Source: Chryseobacterium indologenes (GTDB lineage: Bacteria; Bacteroidota; Bacteroidia; Flavobacteriales; Weeksellaceae). Taken from it: a DNA stretch of 64,000 nucleotides. Location of the stretch: positions 3,286,001 through 3,350,000 of the forward strand of contig NZ_CP018786.1 in assembly GCF_002025665.1 (NCBI RefSeq), written 5' to 3'. Shown here one piece after another: positions 54,066 through 63,378 of this stretch (position 1 is its first letter; every line of letters starts with the position of its first letter). Under the pieces are notes generated by a model. That model was not told the DNA's origin. It did no database searches and saw only the letters and a list, made by a program, of their open reading frames with translations. Position numbers and translations under genes: made by a program.

Positions 54066-54503
54066 ATGATAAAGCATATTTTATTAGGGACTTTCTGCTT
54101 AGCTCAGTTTTCTTTCGCTTATGCCAAAGAAGTTCCGGTACCTAAAACAGATGGTTTTATAACTTCTTCTGCCCTTCAGCAGGTACCGAAGACTGTCATT
54201 ATCAAAACCAAAAAGTTCAAGATCAGAATCGACAAACAACCGAATGGCAAGTACCTTTACCAGTCGTGGAATGCCAACGCAAAGATTACGGCAAAACCAA
54301 GCATGATCATCAGTGATGGTGAACTGATTCCTGATGGTACAGGAGGAAACTACTATATTAACTTCAATAATGAGGGCCACAGTTATCAGATCTGGAGAAA
54401 TTATCTTACAGATTCTCCGAAAAAAGCACCTTATACATTAGTTGTAAATGATGCTAACGACCGTGAAATTGTTCGCCAGGACGGATATGTAGTGAAAAAT
54501 TAA
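54066..54503 (+). CDS. Secreted protein of unknown function
   Basis: This 145-residue protein has a signal peptide (MIKHILLGTFCLAQFSFAYA). The mature part is beta-rich with alternating Lys and hydrophobic residues (TVIIKTKKFKIRIDKQPNGK) and ends IVRQDGYVVKN. I do not recognise a family. It is transcribed alone and ended by the hairpin at 54596. Confidence 0.7.
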   Translation: MIKHILLGTFCLAQFSFAYAKEVPVPKTDGFITSSALQQVPKTVIIKTKKFKIRIDKQPNGKYLYQSWNANAKITAKPSMIISDGELIPDGTGGNYYINFNNEGHSYQIWRNYLTDSPKKAPYTLVVNDANDREIVRQDGYVVKN

Positions 54504-54595
54504 AGCTGGAAGATGGAGGAGAGAAGCTGGAAGTTGTTATAGTCATTCTATAACTTCTCTTTAAGACCTCAAAATCTTTTCTTTCTTATAAAATA

Positions 54596-54627
54596 AAAAT
54601 CCGGTATTGATTGATACAGGATTTTTT
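54596..54627. terminator. Bidirectional terminator
   Basis: Stem AAAATCC-GTAT / ATAC-GGATTTT with one bulge and a 6-nt loop, T-run to the right; convergent with the patatin gene ending at 54627. Confidence 0.8.
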
Positions 54628-55427
54628 TATGTTCCGGATTGTCTTAATTCTGTGAAAAAAATACTTTCTTCGTAACTTTCTTTTGCCGCTTTGTAACCGA
54701 TATTGAAGATCTCTTCCAATCTGTCTTTTCTTCGTTCAAAAGTTCCGTAGGAAGATAATTTTTGGGAAGAAATGAACCAGTCACAGTAATCAAATTTTAT
54801 TTTTTCAATCCTGTAGGACAAAAGATCGTAAGAACGGGAAACGATAGCTTTAATGGAGTTCAGATCCTTGATCTTTGCTTCGTTGGGTGGCGATACAAAT
54901 ACACCGATCAGTTTATCACAGTCTTCCCTGATGATATCTGCCGGAAAATTATTCAATACTCCTCCATCACAATACATTTCATCACCAATGATGTAAGGTG
55001 TCGTTATTCCGGGAATAGAGCATGAAGCAATAATGGCATCAACAATCTCAAAATCTTTATCAAAAATCTTCTGGGTTCCGGCAACAAGCTCTGTGGCCAC
55101 AATTTTCACTTCGATATCTAAATCACCCAGTTTCATTTCATGGAAAATAGGTTTCAGATAGTTTCTGAAAATTACCGAAGATACAAGTCCAGGCTGATTG
55201 AATGTGAAATGTTTCCAGTTGAAAAAATAGACGGAATTGAAAAACTCCAGGATTTCCTCAGGGGTTTTTCCTATAGCGTGAAGGCATCCTACAATAGAGC
55301 CTGCGCTGCAGCAGGAAAGGATATCTACTTCAATTCCTTTTTCCCTTAAGAATTTTAATACTCCTGCATGAGCGATTCCTTTGGTACCACCTCCTGATAA
55401 AACAAGTCCTACTCTCTCAAAATTCAT
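54627..55427 (-). CDS. Patatin-like phospholipase
   Basis: This 266-residue protein has the patatin parts in order: SGGGTKG (11-17, oxyanion), the nucleophile elbow CCSAG with S41, and DGG with D154 (CDGGVLNNFP). The Ser-Asp dyad is intact, but the residue two before the serine is Cys (39) where GxSxG has Gly, a small deviation. No signal peptide, so it is cytosolic. Members hydrolyse phospholipid acyl chains; this one is of the RssA-like bacterial group. It is transcribed alone. Confidence 0.88.
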   Translation of the reverse strand: MNFERVGLVLSGGGTKGIAHAGVLKFLREKGIEVDILSCCSAGSIVGCLHAIGKTPEEILEFFNSVYFFNWKHFTFNQPGLVSSVIFRNYLKPIFHEMKLGDLDIEVKIVATELVAGTQKIFDKDFEIVDAIIASCSIPGITTPYIIGDEMYCDGGVLNNFPADIIREDCDKLIGVFVSPPNEAKIKDLNSIKAIVSRSYDLLSYRIEKIKFDYCDWFISSQKLSSYGTFERRKDRLEEIFNIGYKAAKESYEESIFFTELRQSGT

Positions 55428-55590
55428 AGAATAAATGTAAGAAAACAGCCTGATATAATTAAGTTAATTTTTATAAATATGCTGATTTTAAAATTATTTT
55501 AATAAAATCTATAATAATGGGACAAAAATTCAATCTAAAAAGTTATACTCTTCGATGTGGTTAGTATTTAATTAAGGTGTATTAAGTATC

Positions 55591-55623
55591 AAACCTCCCA
55601 GGTTTTTGAAACCTGGGAGGTTT
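55591..55623. terminator. Long hairpin between patatin and lpdA genes
   Basis: Perfect 15-bp stem AAACCTCCCAGGTTT / AAACCTGGGAGGTTT with a 3-nt loop. It is 81 bp beyond the end of lpdA and 164 bp upstream of the patatin start. Confidence 0.8.
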
Positions 55624-55651
55624 ATGTATTTTTTTTCAGCATCAACAAAAG

Positions 55652-55678
55652 AAGCCCGGATTTCTCCGGGCTTTTTAT
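55652..55678 (-). terminator. lpdA terminator
   Basis: Stem AAGCCCGGA / TCCGGGCTT with loop TTTC, 25 bp past the lpdA stop. Confidence 0.85.
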
Positions 55679-55703
55679 AATATAGATTTCTGTATACTTC
55701 AGA

Positions 55704-57092
55704 TTAAATGTGAATCACTTCACCGTAAGCAGCAGCAGCAGCTTCCATAATTGCTTCAGAAACTGTTGGGTGCGGGTGGATAGACTTGATGATCTCATGA
55801 CCTGTAGTCTCTAGTTTTCTAGCTACAACAGCTTCAGCAACCATATCAGTTACCCCTTCACCGATCATGTGGCATCCTAACCACTCACCATATTTAGCAT
55901 CAAAAATCACTTTGATAAATCCATCAGTATTTCCGTTTGCAGTAGCTTTACCACTTGCAGAAAGAGGGAATTTACCAACTTTGATTTCGTATCCTTTTTC
56001 TTTAGCCTGCTTTTCAGTAAGACCTACAGAAGCTACTTCAGGGTGACAATATGTACATCCAGGAATATTGCCATAGTCGATTTTCTCAACGTGCATTCCT
56101 TTGATTTTCTCAACACAAGTGATTCCTTCTGCAGAAGCAACGTGAGCCAATGCCTGAGTCGGGATGATATCTCCGATCGCATAGTAACCAGGTACTGAAG
56201 TTTCGTACCATTCGTTTACCAATACTCTTCCTTTGTCTGTCTGGATTCCTACTTCTTCTAATCCGATGTTCTCAATATTAGCAGCAATACCTACAGCAGA
56301 TAATAAGATATCAGCTTCAAGAGTGATGTTTCCGTTCGCTGTTTTCACAGTAGCTTTTACGCCTTCCCCGCTTGTATCAACACTTTCTACAGAAGCGTTT
56401 GTCATAATTTCGATTCCTGTCTTTTTAAGAGATTTTTCTAAGTGTTTAGAGATTTCTTCGTCTTCTACAGGTACGATGTTTGGCATAAATTCAACAACAG
56501 TTACTTTAGTTCCCATTGTGTTATAAAAGTCAGCAAACTCTACTCCGATAGCTCCAGAACCTACAACGATCATAGATTTCGGCTGCTCAGGAAGAGATAA
56601 TGCCTGTCTGTATCCGATTACTTTTTTACCATCCTGCGGTAAGTTTGGTAATTCTCTTGAACGAGCTCCTGTAGCGATAATGATGTGAGTACCTGTATAT
56701 TCAGTTACTTTACCTTCTTTATCTGTAACAGAAACTTTTTTACCTTTCTGTACTTTTGCAGTACCAAGAATTACGTCAATCTTATTCTTTTTCATCAAGA
56801 ATTCGATTCCTTTGCTCATTTTGCTGGCAACACCACGGCTTCTCTGAATCACATTCGGGAATTCAAAGCTTGCCTCCACTTTATTCAAACCATAATCTTC
56901 AGCATGGTTGATATAATGAAAAACCTGAGCAGATTTCAATAAAGCTTTAGTTGGAATACATCCCCAGTTAAGGCAAATTCCTCCTAAATTTTCTTTCTCG
57001 ATAATTGCGGTTTTGAAACCTAATTGCGCTGCTCTGATCGCAGTAACATATCCACCAGGACCACTTCCAATGACAATAATATCGTAATTCAT
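55704..57092 (-). CDS. lpdA: Dihydrolipoyl dehydrogenase
   Basis: This 462-residue flavoprotein reoxidises the dihydrolipoyl arm of 2-oxo acid dehydrogenase complexes with NAD. FAD-binding GSGPGGYVTA (9-18), the redox disulfide C40/C45 in GGICLNWGCIPTKALL, the NAD loop VGSGAIGVEFADFY and the catalytic base histidine in IHPHPTVSEAIMEA are all present. Length is normal for the family. Unlike many genomes it has no E1/E2 neighbour here. It ends at the terminator at 55652. Confidence 0.96.
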   Translation of the reverse strand: MNYDIIVIGSGPGGYVTAIRAAQLGFKTAIIEKENLGGICLNWGCIPTKALLKSAQVFHYINHAEDYGLNKVEASFEFPNVIQRSRGVASKMSKGIEFLMKKNKIDVILGTAKVQKGKKVSVTDKEGKVTEYTGTHIIIATGARSRELPNLPQDGKKVIGYRQALSLPEQPKSMIVVGSGAIGVEFADFYNTMGTKVTVVEFMPNIVPVEDEEISKHLEKSLKKTGIEIMTNASVESVDTSGEGVKATVKTANGNITLEADILLSAVGIAANIENIGLEEVGIQTDKGRVLVNEWYETSVPGYYAIGDIIPTQALAHVASAEGITCVEKIKGMHVEKIDYGNIPGCTYCHPEVASVGLTEKQAKEKGYEIKVGKFPLSASGKATANGNTDGFIKVIFDAKYGEWLGCHMIGEGVTDMVAEAVVARKLETTGHEIIKSIHPHPTVSEAIMEAAAAAYGEVIHI

Positions 57093-57319
57093 TACTTTAA
57101 AAATTTTTATGCGAATTTAAGGAAAAATATTGGATGTTTTATGTTTCTTCAGATTGATCTTAAAATGCACTAACAAAGCTATTTTATTCAATTTTAAACA
57201 AAGAAAGAGAACACAAAACGCATTCTCTTTCAATAAATTTTCCTTCACATTGAAAACTTCTCAAAGTTCAAGATATAAAAAACAGCTTTTTTTATTTTAA
57301 TAACTGTAAAAATTCTGTA

Positions 57320-57583
57320 TTATTTCGCCTGTCTAAGTAATCGCTTTTCAGTCGCATATCTTTGATTTAAGGCTTTCATCTGATCTCTCTTCATCTGTTT
57401 GGTAGCAAGCGGATGGTTAAGGATAAGTTTTTTCTCCAAATTATATTTTTTGGTAAGCTCTTGCATTTTAATATTGACCAGTTCGCTTTTTGAAGGGTGC
57501 GGTGGTTCTGGCGGACGTTTTTGTCCATAGACATTCATAGATAAACCTAGTAACAATACTGTTGAAATTAATAATTTTTTCAT
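57320..57583 (-). CDS. Small secreted protein
   Basis: This 87-residue protein starts at ATG 57583 (MKKLLISTVLLLGLSMNVYG signal peptide); the frame extends nine codons upstream. The mature part is Lys/Arg/Pro-rich, beginning QKRPPEPPHPSK and ending with helices rich in Lys and Arg (EKKLILNHPLATKQMKRDQM). Perhaps a periplasmic or cell-surface helper. Function unknown. Confidence 0.65.
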   Translation of the reverse strand: MKKLLISTVLLLGLSMNVYGQKRPPEPPHPSKSELVNIKMQELTKKYNLEKKLILNHPLATKQMKRDQMKALNQRYATEKRLLRQAK

Positions 57584-57774
57584 AATGTTCATATTTTTGA
57601 ATGATTTCAATTAATCCAATATCATTTAATGAAACTCATTCCGGTTCATGATGAATCTTGCATATATCATACCAAGATTTTTGGTGAGAAATAAAAAGCA
57701 AATTGTATTCATACTGATTTATTAAAATACGTTCTATTTTTTCATACATTTATTAATCTCTTAAATAAGCACTT

Positions 57775-58161
57775 ATGAAGACTTCTGCTAAAAAAACTCA
57801 CCTGAACAAAGACAATATCTGGCTGAAAGAACCGGAAGATCACGATTTCCCTGCAGCTCAGGACTATCTTGAGCTTCTTTTTCAACCTGATGAAGCACAA
57901 AAATTGGTTAAAAAATTAAAGGCTGCTCCTACTATTATAAAGAAGTCGAAAGATATTTTAAGAGCCAGTAAACTTACCTTGTTACCGGAAACTAATATTC
58001 ATGTGCAAGAAAACCTTAAAAAAGTAGAAAAAAACAAAAAACTTTCTCCCATATTGCTGGTCAGAGGTCAAAACGAGCTGATTATTGCAGATGGATACCA
58101 CCGCCTGTGTTCAAGCTATTATCTTACGGAAGATTTGGAAGTCCCTTGCAGATTGATTTAA
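57775..58161 (+). CDS. Free-standing ParB/Srx-like domain protein
   Basis: This 128-residue protein has no signal or membrane segment. Its C-terminal half (65-128) reads NKKLSPILLVRGQNELIIAD, then GYHRLCSSYYL, and ends VPCRLI; the DGYHR segment recalls the ParB/sulfiredoxin CTPase-nuclease fold (IxDGxHR). The N-terminal helices (20-60) replace the HTH of ParB. Small members of this fold can be phosphotransferases or effectors. It is alone, with a small-gene neighbourhood. Function is not known. Confidence 0.65.
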   Translation: MKTSAKKTHLNKDNIWLKEPEDHDFPAAQDYLELLFQPDEAQKLVKKLKAAPTIIKKSKDILRASKLTLLPETNIHVQENLKKVEKNKKLSPILLVRGQNELIIADGYHRLCSSYYLTEDLEVPCRLI

Positions 58162-58256
58162 GTAGCTTCAAAAATAACTCCTATCACCAACCAGTGATTT
58201 TCATTAAAAAAATTTAAAATATTCATACTTAGGTGATTTTTAGCTATTTTTTTTTA

Positions 58257-58264
58257 TATTTTTG
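58257..58264 (+). promoter_or_regulatory. Candidate -7 element of the gene at 58287
   Basis: TATTTTTG fits TAnnTTTG, 22 bp before the start codon. Confidence 0.45.
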
Positions 58265-58286
58265 TTTAAATCCAAATTTATACAAT

Positions 58287-59168
58287 ATGAAAAAATACAT
58301 TTCGCTCTTCTTATTTGCAGCTGTTCCCCTAACTGCACAAGTAGGTATTAATACCATGACACCTAACAGTACACTTGCAATCAACGGTTCATTAAGGGCT
58401 GGTTATACTGAGATCACCGCCACCACCTATAATATTCTGGCTACTGATCATTACATTACTTATAATGGTACTGCAGATGCCACGTTTACTCTTCCTGTCA
58501 TCGGAACCGGAACAGCCAGTTATACAGGGAGAATTTACAAGATTAAAAACATTTCCCCGAATGCCATTACGTTACAGGCTTCCAGTGGAAATACATTGAG
58601 AATCGACAATACTCCTGTTACTTCTTTTATGATTCCTACAGGGGCGTATGCTGAAGTTGTCAACAACAGCAATACGTCTGGCGGAACATGGGATTTATCT
58701 TTTACCGTTCTTCCAAAACCGAGCAACGTGGAAATCTATGGTACACAAGTTCTCATTCCTCCTCATAGACTGGGAACTGCACCTGTTGCTGACTGGACCG
58801 GTCATGGTAATGTAGGTTATGATACAGGAGCAGCAAACGACAGATGGTGGATCATTAGCAAAACATCTGTAGATAATGCTCACACTGCCACCTATGCCAA
58901 TGCCAGCAGAATGACCTTGGTTTATGAATATCAGGGTACTCCGTTCAACGTTAACAATATGTATCCCATCCTTACTGCAGGAAATAATTCAAGTTTCCCG
59001 GATGTATTTACAGCGTCTTTTGTAAGCCTTGCTAATAATGGTACTGCAGGAAGAACAAGACTTACTGTATCTGTGGCCCGTATAGATTTCATAGGAAATA
59101 ACGGATCTAATAACAGTAACTGGACAGGAACATTCTTGCTGAACGTTCTATTGGCTAGAAAATATTAA
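58287..59168 (+). CDS. Secreted protein, flavobacterial adhesin/tail-fibre-like type
   Basis: This 293-residue protein starts at ATG 58287 (MKKYISLFLFAAVPLTAQ signal). The first mature segment, QVGINTMTPNSTLAINGSLR, is the pattern of a large family of secreted beta-rich proteins in Flavobacteriia. The middle is Thr/Gly/Asn-rich with many short strands, and the last 130 residues (about 160-293) look like a C-terminal beta domain (RMTLVYEYQG, RLTVSVARIDF). No sorting tail typical of T9SS is visible. It is probably surface-exposed or secreted. It is ended by the palindromic terminator at 59191. Confidence 0.7.
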   Translation: MKKYISLFLFAAVPLTAQVGINTMTPNSTLAINGSLRAGYTEITATTYNILATDHYITYNGTADATFTLPVIGTGTASYTGRIYKIKNISPNAITLQASSGNTLRIDNTPVTSFMIPTGAYAEVVNNSNTSGGTWDLSFTVLPKPSNVEIYGTQVLIPPHRLGTAPVADWTGHGNVGYDTGAANDRWWIISKTSVDNAHTATYANASRMTLVYEYQGTPFNVNNMYPILTAGNNSSFPDVFTASFVSLANNGTAGRTRLTVSVARIDFIGNNGSNNSNWTGTFLLNVLLARKY

Positions 59169-59190
59169 GCAAATTCTATAATATATATAA

Positions 59191-59218
59191 AAAAAGAGCA
59201 GAAATTTCTGCTCTTTTT
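59191..59218. terminator. Bidirectional terminator
   Basis: Perfect 28-bp palindrome with half AAAAAGAGCAGAAA, serving the convergent genes ending at 59168 and 59223. Confidence 0.92.
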
Positions 59219-59222
59219 TACT

Positions 59223-61886
59223 TTATAAAACTTCAATATTCTGTTTTAAAGGAAGGTTTTTGGATGAGTTTCCAACCATGATCCTGTAGGTTCCTTTTTC
59301 TACAGTCCATTCCATTTTTTCATTCAGAAACTGTAAGTATTTTATGGGAACTTCAATGGTAACAGATTTTGATTCTCCGGGCTGCAATGCTATTTTCTGA
59401 AATCCTTTGAGCTCAATAACGGGTCTTGAAACTGAAGCCAATACATCTTTTACATAGAGCTGAACGACTTCACTTCCGGTTTTTGAACCTGTATTTTTTA
59501 CGTTGACTTTAGCTACAATGGTTTCATTTTCCGAATACTGAGTTTTGCTCAATTGCAGCTCAGAAATTTCAAAAGAGGTATAACTGAGTCCGAAGCCAAA
59601 CGGATATAATGGTTCTCCACTCAGATCATGATAATCATTTCCTCTTCCTGTTGGATGATGATTATAAGTTAAAGGCAACTGACCTTCCTGAACCGGAAAA
59701 GTGACAGGCAGTTTACCTGATGGATTCTCTGCCCCGAAAAGTGTTTTTGCCACAGCATTTCCGCCTTCTTCTCCCGGATACCAAATGTCCAAGATGGCTC
59801 CTACCTCGTCTTTCCACGCTGTTGTTTTTATAGCAGAGCCACCTATCAGAACCACAGTTACAGGTTTCTTCAGTTTAGAAACCTCATGAATAAACGCTTC
59901 CTGATTTCCAGGCAAACTTAGTGATGATCTGTCCTGAAATTCGCCTTCATGAATTCCAGCAGTAATGATAATGTAATCTGCTTTCTGAGCAAGATCCAAA
60001 GCTTCTTTAAAACCTTTCTGATAATGGTGCAAGCCATAGTTCCAGATCAATTCCAGATTAGCTTCACCTCGATTTTCATGGAATTCAATCTTAATATCAT
60101 ATTTTTTCCCTTTTACAAAGTCCACATCAACTGTTTTTGTAGAATAACTCAGCTTTTCCCATTGATCAATGACTAATTTCCCACCCAGGTATAACCTAAA
60201 GCCATCATTCCCACGCAAGCCTACTTCAAATTTGCCGGAGCTTGGAGCTTCCAGTTTTCCGGTCCATCGAATACTATAATTGTCAGGCTGCAATTTTTCC
60301 GGATCAGGAGAATATAAAGTCCATTTGAAATTGACTTGTTCATCCTGTTTTCCGAAAGCGGGATTGCCTTTTAAATCCGTATTAGAAAAATAGTTTCCCG
60401 TTAATCCTTTTTTGTTTTCGGAGGATAAATATTCATTTGAAATAGTGGCAAAGTCTTTTACATTCCAATCAATTCCTTTTGAATAGATAACTTCAGTGTC
60501 TGTATTTTTCACATAATTTTTAAGGCCATCCAGGATATTTACTTTTTTGTTTCCAGGCCCTGAATACCCTCCTAATCTTGCATCCACAGCATCTGTTCCC
60601 ACTACAAGAATCTTTTTAACATTCCCTGGAACAGGAAGTGTCTGACTATTGTTCTGAAGTAATACAAAAGACTCTGCCGCTGCTTTTTCTGCCAAAGGTT
60701 TGTGAGTAAGCTTTTTTAAATCTTCAATTTCCTTAGCAGAAACATAGGGGGTTTCAAATAGCCCAAGCTCAAATTTGGCCCTCAAAACTCTTGATACTGC
60801 ATCATCTATTCTTTCTTTTGAAATTCTTCCATCTAAGAACGGAGGAATGAAGAGCTGATAATGTTTGTATTCTGTCTGAAATATGACATCAAGACCCGCA
60901 TTAATTGCCTGTGCGGAGGCATCATCATAATCTTTTGCTGTAAAATGCAGCACATTTGCTCCACCAACCGCACTTGCATCACTGATAACAAAGCCTTTGA
61001 AATTCCATCCTTTTTTTAATTTTTCCGTTAACAGCCAATGGTTTGCAGTTGAAGGTCTTCCATCAAGCAAATTATAAGAAGTCATTACAGAACGGCTTTT
61101 TCCTTTTGTAAAAGCATTGTGAAAAGGGATCAAATGGGTTTCTTCCAAGTATCTTTTGCTCCAATGGATCGGATATGAGTCTCTTCCTCCTTCTCCTACA
61201 TTGGCTAAAAAGTGCTTGGGTGTGGTAATGATTCCCTGGTTTTCAAATGAACTGACAAAGCTTACTCCCATTACAGAAGTTAAAAAGGGGTCTTCACCAT
61301 AGGTTTCCTCTGTTCTTCCCCATCTCACATCACTGGCAAGGTTCACCACCGGGGTCAGGATTTGACGAATTCCCCTCAGTTTTGATTCTCTTGCAATAGC
61401 TGTTGAAACCTTGGTCATTAATTCCGGATTAAAAGTAGCTGCCAGACCGATTGCCTGCGGAAAAGCAGTAGCACCTTCCCTAACCAATCCATGTAAAGCT
61501 TCATCAAAAGGAATAATAGGAATTCCCAATCTTGATTCTTCCACGAAATATTTCTGAATGGCATTGATTTTTTTAACCAATCTTTCTGCATCTTCACTGG
61601 CATTATACTTCAATAGCTGTCCCGCTGCACCACCGCCCTGATTTCCTGCACTTACCTGTAATCCGAAAATCCCATGGGAATATTGTCCTTTCGGAACATG
61701 ATCCAGATCTCCGGGAATCATAAAGCACTGCCAGAATTTTTCTTCTGGTGTCATTCTCTTCAGCAGATCCTGAACTCTGGTTTCAATGGGTTGTTTTGAA
61801 TCTTTATATAATGGTTTCTGAGCAAATGTAATCACAACATTCAACAATAATGCGGCTCCGGTAAGTTTAAAATAAATACATCTCAT
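59223..61886 (-). CDS. GH3 beta-glycosidase with PA14 insert, secreted
   Basis: This 887-residue protein has a signal peptide (about 1-22), a GH3 barrel with nucleophile D303 in KGFVISDAS, and the second GH3 domain (from about 400). A PA14 domain is inserted at about 494-618 (GLTGNYFSNTDLKGN to LELIWNYG), as in sugar-binding beta-glucosidases. A fibronectin-like domain forms the C-terminus (about 770-887). It lies directly downstream of the GH29 gene on the same strand, and the two share a TAATG overlap, so they are translated together. Probably cleaves beta-linked glucose or xylose in fucosylated glycans. Confidence 0.93.
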   Translation of the reverse strand: MRCIYFKLTGAALLLNVVITFAQKPLYKDSKQPIETRVQDLLKRMTPEEKFWQCFMIPGDLDHVPKGQYSHGIFGLQVSAGNQGGGAAGQLLKYNASEDAERLVKKINAIQKYFVEESRLGIPIIPFDEALHGLVREGATAFPQAIGLAATFNPELMTKVSTAIARESKLRGIRQILTPVVNLASDVRWGRTEETYGEDPFLTSVMGVSFVSSFENQGIITTPKHFLANVGEGGRDSYPIHWSKRYLEETHLIPFHNAFTKGKSRSVMTSYNLLDGRPSTANHWLLTEKLKKGWNFKGFVISDASAVGGANVLHFTAKDYDDASAQAINAGLDVIFQTEYKHYQLFIPPFLDGRISKERIDDAVSRVLRAKFELGLFETPYVSAKEIEDLKKLTHKPLAEKAAAESFVLLQNNSQTLPVPGNVKKILVVGTDAVDARLGGYSGPGNKKVNILDGLKNYVKNTDTEVIYSKGIDWNVKDFATISNEYLSSENKKGLTGNYFSNTDLKGNPAFGKQDEQVNFKWTLYSPDPEKLQPDNYSIRWTGKLEAPSSGKFEVGLRGNDGFRLYLGGKLVIDQWEKLSYSTKTVDVDFVKGKKYDIKIEFHENRGEANLELIWNYGLHHYQKGFKEALDLAQKADYIIITAGIHEGEFQDRSSLSLPGNQEAFIHEVSKLKKPVTVVLIGGSAIKTTAWKDEVGAILDIWYPGEEGGNAVAKTLFGAENPSGKLPVTFPVQEGQLPLTYNHHPTGRGNDYHDLSGEPLYPFGFGLSYTSFEISELQLSKTQYSENETIVAKVNVKNTGSKTGSEVVQLYVKDVLASVSRPVIELKGFQKIALQPGESKSVTIEVPIKYLQFLNEKMEWTVEKGTYRIMVGNSSKNLPLKQNIEVL

Positions 61887-63328
61887 TATTGAACGATTTG
61901 AATTACGGTTGAATATTTTAACTGATCTCTTTCTTTCGGCAAATTAATTTCAATTGAATTCCCTGATTTTTTCCATTGAATTTTTGAAGAAATACCTAAT
62001 ATTTTCAAAGATTTGGGTTTAAAATTTTCCGGAAGGGAAAAAGTAAGTTTTGAAGGAGCTTTATATTCTGATTGTTCATCCAGATGGAAAACATTTACCG
62101 TCTTATGATCTTTGCTTTGCGTATAATAAAAATTTCCGTCGTGATAAGGCGCAATGCTTCTTGTTGCAAAAACCGCAGACTGATTTTTCTCCATCCAATT
62201 GGAAATCTGCTGTAACCTTTCATAAACTATCGGATCATAATCTCCGTTAGGTCCGGGCGCAATATTCATAAGGTAATTTCCTCCTCTTGAAATGATTTTC
62301 ACAAGAGTTTCAATGATCTTTTGAGAGGTTTTATAGTTGTCATTAGGAACATAGGAAAAGGAATCTCCCATTGTGATGCAGCTTTCCCAGGGAATGGAAA
62401 GAGCATGTTCCGGAACTGCCTGCTCAGGAGTTACATAGTTTTCCCATTTTCCGGAAACAGTACGATCGACAATAATAATCCCTGGCTGATTTTTTCTGGC
62501 CATTGTTCCTATTTTATCCATATCGATATCCTGCTCTACTTTGATGGTGCGCTGCCATTCTACTTTGGGGTCTATAGTGTGAAAAGGACGTACCCAGCCG
62601 CCATCCAGCCAAAGAATATCAACTTTCCCATAATTGGAAGTAATTTCGTTCAGCTGATTGAAAGTGAATTTTTTAAAATTCTCCCATCTTTCAGGATATT
62701 TCTTTGGATCATAATTGACATTTCTGTCTTTGGGTGGAAAATAAGACCACCAGTAATCATCGGAATGCCAATCAGGTTTTGAATAATAAGCACCAATTTT
62801 AAATCCTTCTTTTCTGAATGTATTGAAAATCTCTTTCGTCACATCGGATTTTGGATTTTTTGAAAAAGGAGTTTTAGGAGAAGTGATTTTATAATCCGAC
62901 TGGCGGGTATCAAACATAGCAAAACCATCATGATGCTTGGTTGTAAAAACTACATATTTCATTCCAGCCTTTTTTACTGCTTCAGCCCATTTCTGAGGAT
63001 TGAACTGAGTTGGATTGAAAGTTGTCTGAAGATTTTCGTAATTCTTCACATATTGGTAGTAAGATTTTCCGTATTCTGGTTTTCGCTGTGTCCATGATTC
63101 ATCTTCCGGGCATAAGCTCCAGCTCTCAACAATCCCCCACTGGCTGTAGGTTCCCCAATGCATAAACAGTCCGAATTTCATATCCTGCCACTGCTCCAGA
63201 TTCTGGACAACCAAAGGGTCTGTAGGCTTCTGATAACCTTCTGATACATTATGAGCTTGTGAAAAAGCAATTGAACTTATAAAAAGGAATGAAAGAAAAA
63301 AGGGTTTTATTTTGGATATAACCAGCAT
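61886..63328 (-). CDS. GH29 alpha-L-fucosidase, secreted
   Basis: This 480-residue protein has a signal peptide (residues about 1-25) and the GH29 barrel: FGLFMHWGTYSQWG (53-66), TTKHHDGFAMFD, and nucleophile D242 in KVDILWLDGGW. A small beta domain forms the last 100 residues. It removes alpha-L-fucose from glycans. The gene ends inside the TAATG start of the GH3 gene, and the pair probably works in sequence. The upstream gene (63379 and beyond) lies 51 bp away on the same strand. Confidence 0.94.
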   Translation of the reverse strand: MLVISKIKPFFLSFLFISSIAFSQAHNVSEGYQKPTDPLVVQNLEQWQDMKFGLFMHWGTYSQWGIVESWSLCPEDESWTQRKPEYGKSYYQYVKNYENLQTTFNPTQFNPQKWAEAVKKAGMKYVVFTTKHHDGFAMFDTRQSDYKITSPKTPFSKNPKSDVTKEIFNTFRKEGFKIGAYYSKPDWHSDDYWWSYFPPKDRNVNYDPKKYPERWENFKKFTFNQLNEITSNYGKVDILWLDGGWVRPFHTIDPKVEWQRTIKVEQDIDMDKIGTMARKNQPGIIIVDRTVSGKWENYVTPEQAVPEHALSIPWESCITMGDSFSYVPNDNYKTSQKIIETLVKIISRGGNYLMNIAPGPNGDYDPIVYERLQQISNWMEKNQSAVFATRSIAPYHDGNFYYTQSKDHKTVNVFHLDEQSEYKAPSKLTFSLPENFKPKSLKILGISSKIQWKKSGNSIEINLPKERDQLKYSTVIQIVQ

Positions 63329-63378
63329 ATGGAATAGTTTTCCGCTAATTTAATTATCCTTTAGGAAACCCGCAAACA

